The position numbers and the translations under genes were made by a program. DNA of 64,000 nt. Origin: Streptomyces sp. CB02261 (GTDB lineage Bacteria; Actinomycetota; Actinomycetes; Streptomycetales; Streptomycetaceae). The DNA lies in assembly GCF_001905665.1 (NCBI RefSeq), contig NZ_LIVX01000013.1, positions 1-64,000 on the forward strand. Direction: 5' to 3'. This document shows, in pieces, positions 28,401-38,092 of the stretch (the stretch's first letter is position 1; each line of letters opens with the position of its first letter). Under the pieces are notes generated by a model. It worked only from the letters and a program-made list of their open reading frames with translations. It was not told where the DNA came from and ran no database searches.

Positions 28401-28551
28401 GCGTGCCATGTCCCACAGCGCCCAGCAGGTCCGTGACCGGCTCACCGCCCTGGACATGAACGCGGACCCCGCACCCGCCGTGCCGGAGAGAGCGGCCGCC
28501 CGTCACGGTCACAAGCTTCCGGTGCCGAGAAGTGGGCATCCTGCGGTTTAG
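25420..28551 (+). CDS. AfsR-like SARP/NB-ARC/TPR transcriptional regulator (copy 1)
   Basis: A 1043-residue regulator of the AfsR type. An OmpR-like DNA-binding domain (about 10-95, FGLLGPLVVRRAG to LGYALRVPP) is followed by a bacterial transcriptional activation domain (about 100-250, ending LHHGILHHDLPP). A variable Pro/Ser/Asp-rich linker (about 265-345) leads to a STAND ATPase with Walker A GAPGVGKTT (Lys391) and Walker B LVVLDN (Asp470). TPR-like repeats fill about 770-1030. Such proteins switch on secondary-metabolite or secretion genes when ATP binding and repeat-domain signals allow it. The ATG at 25420 was used; a GTG three codons later aligns with copy 2 and may be the true start. 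It is divergent to a serine hydrolase. Confidence 0.92.
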   Translation: MSTVAGVGQDLDFGLLGPLVVRRAGAALDPGRRRQRLLLIRLLLADGRAVAPQTLCEELWPRQPGRTPDGAMGSLHAHVSKVRAVLEPRHLRRKGTCEVLVTESLGYALRVPPESRDTVRFERALARARRFMDQGRPEHVAEEARTALEMWRGPAFADAAHHLFAVNEAARLEELRQAAREIRATALLLQGRIVEALDAAREMTAEHPLRETGWVLLLRALYLAGRHPEALQRYTDLRRHLAEELGLEPGPTLRALHHGILHHDLPPLRPADELSRFGAASISGGSTGHGRDPLGPSTSGTPEADASVGPAEDEPSDAADRSDARRDPAADVEGTTPPPRTRPAQLPRSLTVFAGREAEGAWLSAVSGVPSRSGTTAASAVVISGAPGVGKTTFAVHHAHRIASSFADGQLFVDLRGFHPHAPAVEPGNALHGFLTALGVPAQRIPEDTPGRSTLFRSLLADRQVLVVLDNARDERQVRPLLPAGAGCLTLITSRNRLPGLITTDGARPLALPLPSQAEAHQALERRLGTERVAAEPAATADIIRLCGRLPLAMAVVAARAELDPSFPLHAIVEDLRDTEGLDAFTGFDSTTDVRAVFSWSYRSLDEPTARLLRLLALHPGPHITAPAAASLAGFSLARARRALAGLVSSCLVEQPLPGRYGLHDLLRGYATELVHAHDTVQERHRATLRILDHYMFTAHEANQLLKQDTSPDLDLGAPGPGVTPESLTTVGQATRWLTAEHRVLTGLLHTAVGQGLDHHTTGLAWSLKEHLNRQEFWPEAITALTPALEVARRQNNRLEEGRCLRHLGHIHGYLGHQEQALQHLRRAVTIFEELDATGEQARAHYVMACALFLFGRIQEAVTFSERGLELSRETGEELWLAECLMELAWFHANLGQLEKSLVYSEEGIALFQRLGAPWQLAQAWDILGYTLRMLGRYEESVATYQRATRAFEELGDHRNAIGSLMRLGDTWLALGDREGARANWVQALESADERAMSHSAQQVRDRLTALDMNADPAPAVPERAAARHGHKLPVPRSGHPAV

Positions 28552-28914
28552 AACTCCGCATAGCGTGGTTCGACGAATGGCCGCCCTTCCCTCCGACGGC
28601 GCGGGGGCAGTGGACCTCCCCGTCGGGACAAACGGAAGTGATCGCACGTCGTGGCGTGAGGCTTCTTCCGTCGCCCCGGACGGTTGCGGCTGCCGAGCGG
28701 CCCGTCCGGGGCGCCGTCTGGTTTCACACCAAAGTCCGTCCCGGGACGCCTTCGGGGGGAGCCTGTACGCGGCTCCATCAGCGCGGTGTTCACCGTGGCG
28801 CGTCCTTTCTCTCCGGATGCGGCGGGCGTTCAAGACGGCGCCCCGTCACCGCTCGACGGTGACGGGGCGCGTGCGGGTCGCCGTCCGGCCGGTGCGGGGT
28901 CGGCCTCTCCGCCC
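28552..28914. other. Convergent spacer with terminator
   Basis: Between the regulator 1 stop and the alpha/beta-hydrolase stop. Apart from the hairpin at 28838-28870 I see nothing in it. Confidence 0.5.
28838..28870 (-). terminator. Terminator hairpin after the alpha/beta-hydrolase
   Basis: Bases 28838-28851 pair perfectly with 28857-28870 (14 bp, loop CTCGA). It lies 45 bases downstream of the minus-strand hydrolase stop and could also serve the convergent regulator gene. Confidence 0.8.
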
Positions 28915-30058
<1,144 letters not shown>

Positions 30059-30895
30059 TCAACGGACCGTACGCGCTGCCTTCTCCACGATGCGGGCGAC
30101 GGCGTCGGGACGGGAGACAGACACCGCGTGCGAGGCGTCGATCTCAGTCGTACGGGCGTGCGCCCGAGCCGACATGAAGCGCTGGGCCGACACGGGGATG
30201 TTCCGGTCCTCGGTGGTGATCAGCGACCAGGAAGGAATCGTCTTCCAGGCGGCACGGGTGGATTTCTCCTCCAGCGCGGCGGCGGCGATCGGACGCTGCC
30301 CGGTCGCCATGAGCCTCGCCCTGTCCCCGGGGACGTCCGCGGCGAACTGCTGGTGGAACTTGTCCGGCTTGATGAAGACATCAGCTCCCGAAGTTCCGTC
30401 GGGGAGCGTGTAGTTCACTGGTGCGATGACCTGGCCGAGGGTGCTGCCGATAAACTTGTTCGTCAGCCCCAGCGAGTTCTCGCCCGCGTCGGGCAGGAAC
30501 GCGGCGATGTAGACGAGAGCCTTGACCTTTCCCTCCAGGCCCGTGGCGGCCTGGCTGATGACGGTGCCTCCGTAGGAATGCCCGACCAGGACCACCGGAC
30601 CGTCGATGTGCTCGACGACGCTGCGCAGGTAGGCGGCGTCGGTGGCCGGCCCGCGCAGCGGGTTGGCGGCGGCCACCACCGGGTAGCCGGCCCGCTGCAG
30701 CCGTTCGACGACCCCGTCCCAGCTGGAGGCGTCGGCGAACGCCCCGTGCTCCAGCACGATCGTCGGCCGGACCGGCTGGCGGGGCGTCGCGTCGGCCGTG
30801 CCGGGCAGGGCCACGGCCGTCACGGAAAGGCCCACGGCCGCGACGCCGAGCAGGGCGACCGGACGGGTGGGCCTGGTCGGTCGGGTGATGCGCAT
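30059..30895 (-). CDS. Secreted alpha/beta-hydrolase
   Basis: A 278-residue exported hydrolase of the pyrethroid-hydrolase/EstC-like group. The signal peptide starts MRITRPTRPTRPVALLG and ends near ADATP. The mature protein has VLEHGAFADASSWDGV, the nucleophile elbow VGHSYGG (Ser near 120), an acid region in LITTEDRNIP, and His in EIDASHAVSVSRP near the end. The ATG at 30893-30895 is the first residue of the signal peptide; upstream codons are open but not signal-like. It is read in the same direction as the other hydrolase with a 310-base gap, so it has its own promoter. Substrates for this group are small esters; none can be assigned. Confidence 0.9.
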   Translation of the reverse strand: MRITRPTRPTRPVALLGVAAVGLSVTAVALPGTADATPRQPVRPTIVLEHGAFADASSWDGVVERLQRAGYPVVAAANPLRGPATDAAYLRSVVEHIDGPVVLVGHSYGGTVISQAATGLEGKVKALVYIAAFLPDAGENSLGLTNKFIGSTLGQVIAPVNYTLPDGTSGADVFIKPDKFHQQFAADVPGDRARLMATGQRPIAAAALEEKSTRAAWKTIPSWSLITTEDRNIPVSAQRFMSARAHARTTEIDASHAVSVSRPDAVARIVEKAARTVR

Positions 30896-31473
30896 CTTCG
30901 ATGTCCTTCTGTGTGAGGGCTGTCGCCCTGATGGAGCGGGGCCGGCCGAGCGAACCCGGCCGCGACGGGAAACACGGCACAGCATTGAGCTTCAGCCAAC
31001 TGCGTTGCGTACCAATAAACTTGGCGTGGAGCTCCGTCCGGACTGATCGGACGGTGGCGGCCCCGGGGGCTGAACGGCCCTGCCGGCTGCCGCCACAACA
31101 GCCGACAGGGCCGACGTCCGGTCAGGGCTCTCATGCGCCCGGACGTCACTGCTTCCTACGAACAACCCCGTACCGCGGTTCACCGACAACGGTGACTTCG
31201 GCATCCGTTCCGGTCCGGGCTGTCACGGGGAGAACTCCGCGGAGCAGGGGGCGCCCCTGTCCGGGCGGCACGGGCACGGGACAGAGACATCAAGCGCCGG
31301 AGGTCGACGGGTGACGTGGAGTGTGGCCGCGCGGGGTACGGAGGCCGTCCGTCACCAGCACCCCGCCACCGCCTGCGGGACGGCCGTCACGGCCGTTCCT
31401 CAGGTACGGGCTCGGCGCCCATGTCCCGGTCTCCGGGGGCCGGAGTGTCGCTCCGGCCCCCGGAGGGCGGTGG
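30896..31473. other. Spacer with promoter region and terminator
   Basis: The part near 31000-31030 is relatively AT-rich (ACCAATAAACTT) and may hold the promoter of the secreted hydrolase. The strong hairpin at 31432-31464 lies at the other end. No gene is supported. Confidence 0.45.
31432..31464 (-). terminator. Terminator hairpin after the SGNH esterase
   Basis: Bases 31432-31445 and 31451-31464 are perfectly complementary (14 bp, loop TGTCG), nine bases past the stop codon of the minus-strand esterase gene. Confidence 0.85.
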
Positions 31474-32379
31474 CTACTTCTTGAGCCTCTCGTGCACCTC
31501 GATGGCTGTCATCAGGTGACCGATGGCGTTGGGGTGGGCGGAGCCGGACGTCCGCGGCAGCAGCGGGTTGATCCACTGCCCCGACGGGGGCCGGCACGTG
31601 TCGTGGCTCCGGAACACCGAAGAGGTGTCGACGAACTCGGCCTGCCTCAGGAGGGCCGACATCTCCAGCATGAGGTTCAGCCGGTTCGTGGTCTGGTGAA
31701 GCCAGGTGACGTCACCCTTGGCCAGCGGCACCGAGGAACCGCAGGCGCTCCCGTCGAGGGGGAACGGATTGGGGTAGCCGACCACGACGACACGCGCTCG
31801 GGGGCTGCGCCGCTTGATGTCGGTGAGCATGTCGGGCAGACGCGTGCTCAGCCTCGCGAAACCCGCGTCCACCTCCTTCGCCGCCACGTCCCGGCAGGGA
31901 GTTCCCTCCCGAGTGGTGAGACCGGCCAGGACGCATCTGGTGAGCACGCCGGAGAAGCCGAGGTCGTTGCCGCCGAGCGTGACGGTCACCAGATCGGTGT
32001 CCTGGGTGAGGGCGTTGACCTGGGGTGCGGCCGCCCCCTCGTGGTTCCACAACGAGCGCGTGGTCGCTCCGCCGCACGTGACGTCCTTGAAGACGGAGGG
32101 CTTGTACGTCTCGGCGATCCACGCCGGGTAGCTTCCCGTGGAGCGCATGCACTTCGTGTCGGTCTGCTGGGGCAGACCCGTTCCCGCGGCGTAGGAGTCG
32201 CCGAGGGCCACATAGTGCTTGACGGATCCCTGCCCGGAGAAACCGGACGCGGTGGCCGGAGCGGCCCCGGAGGCCAGCAGCGAGGCGGCGAGGGCGGCGG
32301 TCGCGGCCACCCCTCTGCGGAACTTCGAGTACGGGTGAGAACGGTCATGAAGTCCCCTTGGGATGGAAAGAGGTCGCAC
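31474..32379 (-). CDS. Secreted SGNH/GDSL esterase
   Basis: An extracellular lipase/esterase of the Streptomyces SGNH group. Block I is YVALGDSYAAGTG with the catalytic Ser, Gly and Asn follow in TLGGNDLGF, and the Asp-x-x-His is seen in GSAHPNAIGH near the C-terminus; six or more cysteines suggest disulfides. A hydrophobic export signal (VAATAALAASLLASG) precedes ATASGFSG. The start is uncertain. The only well-placed ribosome site (AAGGGGA) serves an ATG at 32346-32348 that is in another frame and would join the export signal only if one base were added in the GGGG run at 32310-32313. I used the in-frame GTG at 32377-32379 (301 residues). It is divergent from regulator 2. Confidence 0.8.
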   Translation of the reverse strand: MRPLSIPRGLHDRSHPYSKFRRGVAATAALAASLLASGAAPATASGFSGQGSVKHYVALGDSYAAGTGLPQQTDTKCMRSTGSYPAWIAETYKPSVFKDVTCGGATTRSLWNHEGAAAPQVNALTQDTDLVTVTLGGNDLGFSGVLTRCVLAGLTTREGTPCRDVAAKEVDAGFARLSTRLPDMLTDIKRRSPRARVVVVGYPNPFPLDGSACGSSVPLAKGDVTWLHQTTNRLNLMLEMSALLRQAEFVDTSSVFRSHDTCRPPSGQWINPLLPRTSGSAHPNAIGHLMTAIEVHERLKK

Positions 32380-32891
32380 GAGCCGACGGCCCGTCCTTGG
32401 GCACGCGACCCGCACGGACGTGTCTTTCGCCTCTACGTCCGCGGCACGCGCCGGGTTCAGGTCCGGCGAGCTCCCCCCGCCCGTACGCCCTTCTCCGCCA
32501 ACAGCCACCCCTTGTAACGGTGGGCCCGGTGCCGTAGGCGCCACGGCCGGAGAAGGCGCCCGCCGCGGCGTTGGAACGTCCCGCCTCCACGCGGTCCCTC
32601 GAACCGGTCGACGCCCTGCTAATGTCCCATTTGGTAGGCGGGAGGTGGACGAGGGGGTCTTCCGTTCCGGTCACCCGCACCACTCCTCCTTCCCCGTTCC
32701 GGTGGACTGCGCGTAAGCGGCAGCGGCCGTACGGGGCGTGGACGGGGTGGCGTCCGGCGCCGGTCGTCGCGCCCACGGCGCGTCTGTCCGCGCGAGCGGA
32801 CCGGTGGCCCTCGCGGGAGCGGACCGATCATGCGCCTACGGACACGCGCGTGTGAGCAGTGCCGCCGTCGGGCGGTTCTTCCGGGGGTACG
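32380..32891. other. Divergent control region of the SGNH esterase and regulator 2
   Basis: It contains the second copy of the conserved element (32616-32645). No gene is supported; a frame open across it is GC-shadow in composition. Confidence 0.5.
32616..32645. promoter_or_regulatory. Conserved upstream element, copy 2
   Basis: It matches 25211-25240 at 27 of 30 positions, in the same orientation relative to an AfsR-like gene, about 250 bases upstream of its start. The divergent SGNH esterase starts about 240 bases on the other side. Differences fall only in the stretch between CTAATGTCCC and GCGGGAGG. Confidence 0.6.
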
Positions 32892-35800
32892 GTGACGGCT
32901 GTGGGGGAGTCGCTCGACTTCGCTGTGCTGGGTCCGCTGGTGGTGCGGCGGGCGGGCACGGGGCTGGACATGGGGCGGCGCAGGCAGCGACTGCTGCTGA
33001 TCCGGCTCCTGCTCGCCGAGGGCCGTGCGGTCGCTCCAGAGACGCTGTGCGAGGAATTGTGGCCACAGCGGCCGGGACGGGCACCGGACGGAGCGATGGC
33101 GTCCCTGCACGCCCACGTCAGCAAGGTCCGCGCGATTCTGGAACCACGGAGTCTGCGCGGGCGGCGCTCGTTCGAAGTGCTGGTCACCGAGCCCCTGGGC
33201 TACGCCCTGCACATCCCGCCGGACAGCCGGGACACCGTGCGCTTCGAGCGAGCCCTGGCCCAGGCGCGCCGGTCGATGGACCGGGGCCGGTCCTCGCACG
33301 TCGTGGAGGAGACCGAAAGGGCTCTGGAGATGTGGCGCGGTGCCGCGCTCGCCGACGCCGCCCCCTATCTGTTCGCCACTCCTGAGGCCGCCCGCTTGGA
33401 GGAACTGCGACAGACCGCCCGGGAGCTCCGCACCACCGCCCTGCTCCTGGACGGACAGACGCAGAAGGCCGTGGACGCCGCGCGGGAACTGACGTCGCAG
33501 CACCCGTTGCGAGAGACCGGCTGGGATCTGCTGTTGCGTGCTCTGTACCTGGCCGGCAGGCACCCCGAGGCGCTGCAGCGTTACACGGACCTGTGCAGAC
33601 ACCTCTCGGACGAACTCGGCCTCGAACCCGGGCCCTCACTGCGCGCCCTACACCACGGCATCCTCCGCCACGACCTGCCACCTCTGCGCTCGACCGACGC
33701 GGCGAACACGACGGGCACGGCGACCGCCCTCGCGGGCAGCCGTAATTCGGGTCGTCCGGCCGGGGTCGAGGCCGTGGACGACCAGGACGAGACGGCATCC
33801 GCCGACGCACTGCCGGCAGGCGCGGTCCACGATGTCACGCGGTCCGGGCCGACCACCGGTGTGACACCGTCCGGTACGAGGAGAGAACTGGTCGCGGGCG
33901 ACGGCAGGAGCAGGTCTCCACGGGCTGTCCGTCCAGCGCAGTTGCCCGGCGATCTGGCGGTGTTCGCGGGGCGGGAGACGGAAGGCGCCTGGCTGTCCGC
34001 CGTGAGCGGAGACCCGGGTCCGGCCGGTGCTCCCGTCGTCGTCATAGGCGGTGCTCCCGGTGTCGGCAAGACCACCTTCGCTGTCCACCATGCCCACCAG
34101 ATCGCCTCCTCCTTCCCCGACGGACAGCTCTTCGTCAACCTGTGCGGGTTCCACCCCCACGCACCCGCCGTCGAACCCGGTGACGCCCTGCACGCCTTCC
34201 TCACCGCCCTCGGCGTCGCCGCCCAGGACATCCCCGAGGACACCCCCGGCCGCAGCACACTCTTCCGCAGCCTCCTCGCGGGCCGGCGGATCCTGCTCGT
34301 CCTGGACAACGCCCGCGACGAGCAGCAGGTCCGCCCCCTGCTGCCCGCCGGCGACGGCTGCTTCACCCTGATCACCAGCCGTAACCGACTGACCGGCCTG
34401 ATCGCGTCGGAAGGCGCCAAACCCCTCGCCCTCGCACTGCCCTCACCGTCCGAGGCCCATGAGACGCTGGCACGGCGGCTGGGGACGGAGCGGCTCGCCG
34501 CCGAGCCCGCCGCCGCGGCCGACATCATCCGCCTGTGCGGACGGCTCCCCCTGGCGCTGGCCGTGGCCGCCGCCCACGCCGAGTACGAACCCGCCTTCCC
34601 CCTCCGCGCCATCGCCGACGACCTGCGGGCGCACGGCGGCCTGGACGCGTTCACCGCCTCCGACGCCACCACCGACGTCCGCACCGTGTTCTCCTGGTCC
34701 TACCAGTCCCTGGACGGGCCCGCCGCACGCCTCTTCCGCCTCCTCGCCCTCCATCCCGGCCCCCACATCACCGCCCCGGCCGCCGCCAGCCTCGTCGGGC
34801 TCCCCCTCCACAGGACGCGCCGCCTCCTCGCCGACCTGACCCGGTCCTGTCTCGTCGAACAGCCTCTGCCCGGCCGCTACACCCTCCACGACCTGCTGCG
34901 CGGCTACGCCACCGAACTCACCCACACCCACGACGACACCGACGAACGCCACGCCGCCACCCTCCGGGTCCTGGACCACCACATGTTCACGGCCTACGAA
35001 GCCAACCTGCTCCTCAAGCAGGACTCACTGCCCGGACTCGACCTCGGCTCCCCCGGCACGGGCGTCGTCCCTGAGACGTTCACCACCATCGAACAGGCAC
35101 GCCGATGGTTCACCGCCGAACACCGGGTACTGGCCGGCTTGCTGCAGACCGCCGTCAGCCAGAAGCTGGACCGCCGGGTCACCGGCCTCGCGTGGACGCT
35201 GAAGGAGCACCTGTGCCGCCAGGAGTACTGGCCCGAGGCGATCACCGCACTGACCCCCGCCCTGGCAGTGGCACAGCGCCAGGGCGACCGTTTGAAGGAG
35301 GCGCGCTGCCTGCGCGGCCTCGGCAGCATCCACATCGGTCTGGACCACCGGAGGCGGGCGCTGGATCACCTGGAACGCGCCTCCGCCCTCTTCGAGGAAC
35401 TCGGCGCGACAGGCGAACAGGTGCGCGCCCTGTTCGTGACGGCGATGGCACTGTTCCGGTTCGGCCGGCACCGGGAGGCGTTGGCTCCCGCCGAGCAAGG
35501 ACTCGCGCTGGCCCGATCCACGGGGAACCAGCTGTGGACGGCCGAGTGCCTCAACGGGCTCTCCTGGCTGCACTCCAACGTGGGGCGGCCCGAAGAAGGC
35601 CTCGCGCACGGCGAGGAGGCCATCGCCCTCTACCGGCATCTGGACGCCCCGTGGCAGGAGGCCCAGTGCTGGGACAGCGTGGGCTACGCCCTCCATCGGC
35701 TCGGCCGGTACGAGGAGGCGGCGGCCACCTACCGGCGGGCGCTGGACGCGTTCGAGGAACTGGAGGACCACAGGAACGTGGTCGGCTCGCTGATGCGACG

Positions 35801-36053
35801 GGGCGACACCCGTCTGGCCATGGGCGACCAGGAGGCCGCGCGCACGGACTGGGTCAGCGCGCTCGCCGACGCCGAACGGCAGGATCTGTCCCACAGCGCC
35901 CAGGAGATCCGGGACCGGCTCACCGCCCTGGACATGGCTGCGGGCTCCGAACCCGTCCCGCCGCAGAAGGGTGCCGGCAACCACAGGGGTGCGGCTCCGG
36001 CAGGCGCTGATCCTGCGCGCCGGTCGCCCGGGGCGGAGGATCAGCGGCGGTAG
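32892..36053 (+). CDS. AfsR-like SARP/NB-ARC/TPR transcriptional regulator (copy 2)
   Basis: A 1053-residue paralogue of the 25420 regulator with the same domain order: OmpR-like DNA-binding domain (about 8-95), activation domain (about 100-250), variable linker (about 265-345), STAND ATPase with GAPGVGKTT (Lys393) and LLVLDN (Asp472), and TPR-like repeats (about 780-1020). Long identical runs are seen in the ATPase and the helical part after it, while the linker and C-terminal tail differ. The GTG at 32892 aligns with a GTG in copy 1; another GTG at 32859 is possible. The gene is divergent to an SGNH esterase and carries the shared upstream element. The regulon is unknown. Confidence 0.92.
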   Translation: MTAVGESLDFAVLGPLVVRRAGTGLDMGRRRQRLLLIRLLLAEGRAVAPETLCEELWPQRPGRAPDGAMASLHAHVSKVRAILEPRSLRGRRSFEVLVTEPLGYALHIPPDSRDTVRFERALAQARRSMDRGRSSHVVEETERALEMWRGAALADAAPYLFATPEAARLEELRQTARELRTTALLLDGQTQKAVDAARELTSQHPLRETGWDLLLRALYLAGRHPEALQRYTDLCRHLSDELGLEPGPSLRALHHGILRHDLPPLRSTDAANTTGTATALAGSRNSGRPAGVEAVDDQDETASADALPAGAVHDVTRSGPTTGVTPSGTRRELVAGDGRSRSPRAVRPAQLPGDLAVFAGRETEGAWLSAVSGDPGPAGAPVVVIGGAPGVGKTTFAVHHAHQIASSFPDGQLFVNLCGFHPHAPAVEPGDALHAFLTALGVAAQDIPEDTPGRSTLFRSLLAGRRILLVLDNARDEQQVRPLLPAGDGCFTLITSRNRLTGLIASEGAKPLALALPSPSEAHETLARRLGTERLAAEPAAAADIIRLCGRLPLALAVAAAHAEYEPAFPLRAIADDLRAHGGLDAFTASDATTDVRTVFSWSYQSLDGPAARLFRLLALHPGPHITAPAAASLVGLPLHRTRRLLADLTRSCLVEQPLPGRYTLHDLLRGYATELTHTHDDTDERHAATLRVLDHHMFTAYEANLLLKQDSLPGLDLGSPGTGVVPETFTTIEQARRWFTAEHRVLAGLLQTAVSQKLDRRVTGLAWTLKEHLCRQEYWPEAITALTPALAVAQRQGDRLKEARCLRGLGSIHIGLDHRRRALDHLERASALFEELGATGEQVRALFVTAMALFRFGRHREALAPAEQGLALARSTGNQLWTAECLNGLSWLHSNVGRPEEGLAHGEEAIALYRHLDAPWQEAQCWDSVGYALHRLGRYEEAAATYRRALDAFEELEDHRNVVGSLMRRGDTRLAMGDQEAARTDWVSALADAERQDLSHSAQEIRDRLTALDMAAGSEPVPPQKGAGNHRGAAPAGADPARRSPGAEDQRR

Positions 36054-36459
36054 GAACTGCCTCCGTCCGAGCGCGGCGAGCCGTCGCTCCACCGGGTTCG
36101 GCCGGGAGGACACCGCCGGCGCGAAGTGCCGAGGGAAACCGGAAGACCGTGTGTCCTCGCACGACCACCGGCCCTGGGCGGACGCGGGACGTCATCGACG
36201 CCGAACTCGTCGGCTCGCGCCGTGAATGCCCTGATCCGGTCCTTCTCGTCGGTCCGGGAGCCCTGAGCGCCGTAGACGCCGCAGAGCACCCCCATCGGCG
36301 GACGCGACGGCGTGCCGAGAGCCGGCGGCATGGACCGGCAAGCGGCGCGACAAGGAGACGACAAGGTTTGGCGAAGGGGTCCCGCCGAGTGTTGAGCCAC
36401 TCCCCCACGCAAGTGGGAGAGCACGCCACGGAACACTCGAACAGAATTGGGCACCACCC
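36054..36459. other. Spacer before the sigma-factor gene
   Basis: No gene is supported. A GGAAC (36430-36434), the usual -35 of ECF-dependent promoters, lies 26 bases before the sigma-gene start, but I find no matching -10. A stem of CTCCCCCAC with GTGGGAG near 36398-36418 is imperfect. Confidence 0.4.
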
Positions 36460-37041
36460 ATGAACGGGACCATGGAAACGGGGACTGCCACCCTCGCTCC
36501 GACTCCGGCACACGCCCGGCACGTCGCTTCGGACACCGACTGCGACGCCTTCGTACGAGACATATACGAGCAGTACGGCCCTCTGCTCGTCCGGTACGCC
36601 GCGCGGCTGCTGGACGGTGACTGGCACAGGGCGGAGGACGTCCTCCAGGAGACCGCGGCGCGCGCCTGGAAGCACGCCCGGTTCTTGAGCGCCCGCGGCG
36701 AACACATCCGGCCGTGGCTGTTCACCGTGGCCAGGAACCTGGTCATCGACCACCACCGGGCCCGCCAGGTAAGGCCACTGGATCTGATGGCGGTCGAGGA
36801 CCTGGACACCTCCTGGGACGGCACGGAGTCCACGATCACCTCCCACGCGGTGCTGGAGGCGATGTGGGAGCTGAAGGAGCAGCACCGGACCGTCATCCGC
36901 CTCATGTACTACCTGGAATGCAGCGTGGCCCAGGCGGCCGAGCACCTCGGCATCCCGCCCGGCACCGTCAAGAGCCGCGCCTTCTACGCCGTGCGGGCAC
37001 TGCGCAAGGCCTTGGAGAGGCAAGGCGTGCTCGGCATGTAG
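36460..37041 (+). CDS. ECF-type RNA polymerase sigma factor
   Basis: A 193-residue group IV sigma factor. Region 2 (about 28-95) shows FVRDIYEQYGPLLVRYAARL and the RNA-polymerase and -10 binding part AEDVLQETAARAWKH to RPWLFTVARNLVIDHHRAR. Region 4 (about 130-185) has HRTVIRLMYYLECSVAQAAE and the -35 recognition helix GIPPGTVKSRAFYAVRALRKAL. The ATG at 36460 is used; an in-frame ATG at 36472 is an alternative. No anti-sigma or zinc-binding ZAS protein is encoded next to it, so control is not by an adjacent partner. It follows regulator 2 in the same direction, 406 bases away. The family is secure, the regulon unknown. Confidence 0.92.
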   Translation: MNGTMETGTATLAPTPAHARHVASDTDCDAFVRDIYEQYGPLLVRYAARLLDGDWHRAEDVLQETAARAWKHARFLSARGEHIRPWLFTVARNLVIDHHRARQVRPLDLMAVEDLDTSWDGTESTITSHAVLEAMWELKEQHRTVIRLMYYLECSVAQAAEHLGIPPGTVKSRAFYAVRALRKALERQGVLGM

Positions 37042-37618
37042 TCACGGCACGGACGGATAGTGCCGACGCATTCCCGGTCCCCTCGCACGTCGGTTCGCTC
37101 GCGTTCGAGGGGGCTCGACAGCGACGGGAGAAGACGCGCAAGCAGGTTGAGGAGGGCACTGCCGACCGCGGCCTCGACGGTCGCTTCGGGCAGGACGATC
37201 CGTCCGTCGGTAACCATCTCGTCCACCGGCCACAGCTGTCGTCGCACCGTCACCGTCCCCGGCAGGCAGGCATGCCGGGGACGGATCGTGGAACCGGAGA
37301 GCTCGGAGCGATCTCCAAGCCCGTCGTCGAGAAGGCCCGCTGCGGCGGGAACGGCACCGGACCGAGCTCGTGTTCCCCCGCGGCAAGGGGCTTCGGTACC
37401 CGTGCGACGTACTGGCCGGTGGTTGCCGACCGGGTTCCGACCATGCTCCTCCAGCTCCACCACCGGGCCGGCCACGGCATTCCGTCCGCCGGTCGGCGTG
37501 GACCGCTCACCCTCACCCGGGCTGCCCACCCGGTGCGCCCCTCCGGAGACCGCACGCCTCCGGGGGCGCCGCAGTCGGCGACCGGCGGCCATCCCGAACG
37601 ACAGCACGCGCGACCTTG
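37042..37618. other. Weakly coding spacer between the sigma and dps genes
   Basis: A minus-strand frame through about 37080-37340 has a non-arginine composition (PVDEMVTDGRIVLPEATVEA) that looks partly gene-like, but it has no good start and no recognised family. It may be a relic. Nothing else is seen. Confidence 0.4.
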
Positions 37619-38092
37619 TCAGACGCGGTTCTCCGCCTGGAACATCCAGGATTGCTTCTCCAGTTCGGCCGTCAGTCCGATGAGGAGATCCTGGCTCACG
37701 GCGTCCACCGAACCAGTCGCCTCGATTCGTTCCCGCACCCTCCCGATGACCACGGAGAACGTGTGCACCAGGGCGTCGACGGCGTCGCCGTCCTTCGTCC
37801 AGCCTGACGGGAAGGCAGGCAAGCCGCTGGTACCCGCGACGGTGCCCGCCCGTCCGTCCGGACTCACTCCCAGCGCGGCCGCGCGTTCGGCCACCATGTC
37901 CGCGTGGTCGCGTGCGATCGCGGCGACCTCGTCGAGCTGGACGTGGACTGGTCGAAAGCGAGGACCGTACAGGTTCCAGTGGGCCTGCTTGGCCACCAGA
38001 GACAGATCGAGCAGGTCGACCAAGGTCGCCTGGAGGGCCGCGCCGGCGATCTGGCGGTCGCCCTCCGGCAGTGGGCTGTTGATCATCGTCAT
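37619..38092 (-). CDS. dps: Dps-family DNA-binding ferritin-like protein
   Basis: A 157-residue Dps protein that oxidises and stores iron in a 12-subunit shell and protects DNA under stress. The inter-subunit ferroxidase ligands are in AKQAHWNLYGPRFRPVHVQLDEV (His, His, Asp and Glu spaced as usual; cited by its ends AKQAHWN and QLDEV), and the C-terminal helix contains LIGLTAELEKQSWMFQAE, the standard ending. The ATG at 38090-38092 was chosen; an AAGGACC sequence lies upstream and the frame is open for 12 more codons. The short N-terminus without a lysine-rich tail suggests DNA binding is weak or depends on the shell surface. It is convergent to the sigma-factor gene. Confidence 0.95.
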   Translation of the reverse strand: MTMINSPLPEGDRQIAGAALQATLVDLLDLSLVAKQAHWNLYGPRFRPVHVQLDEVAAIARDHADMVAERAAALGVSPDGRAGTVAGTSGLPAFPSGWTKDGDAVDALVHTFSVVIGRVRERIEATGSVDAVSQDLLIGLTAELEKQSWMFQAENRV

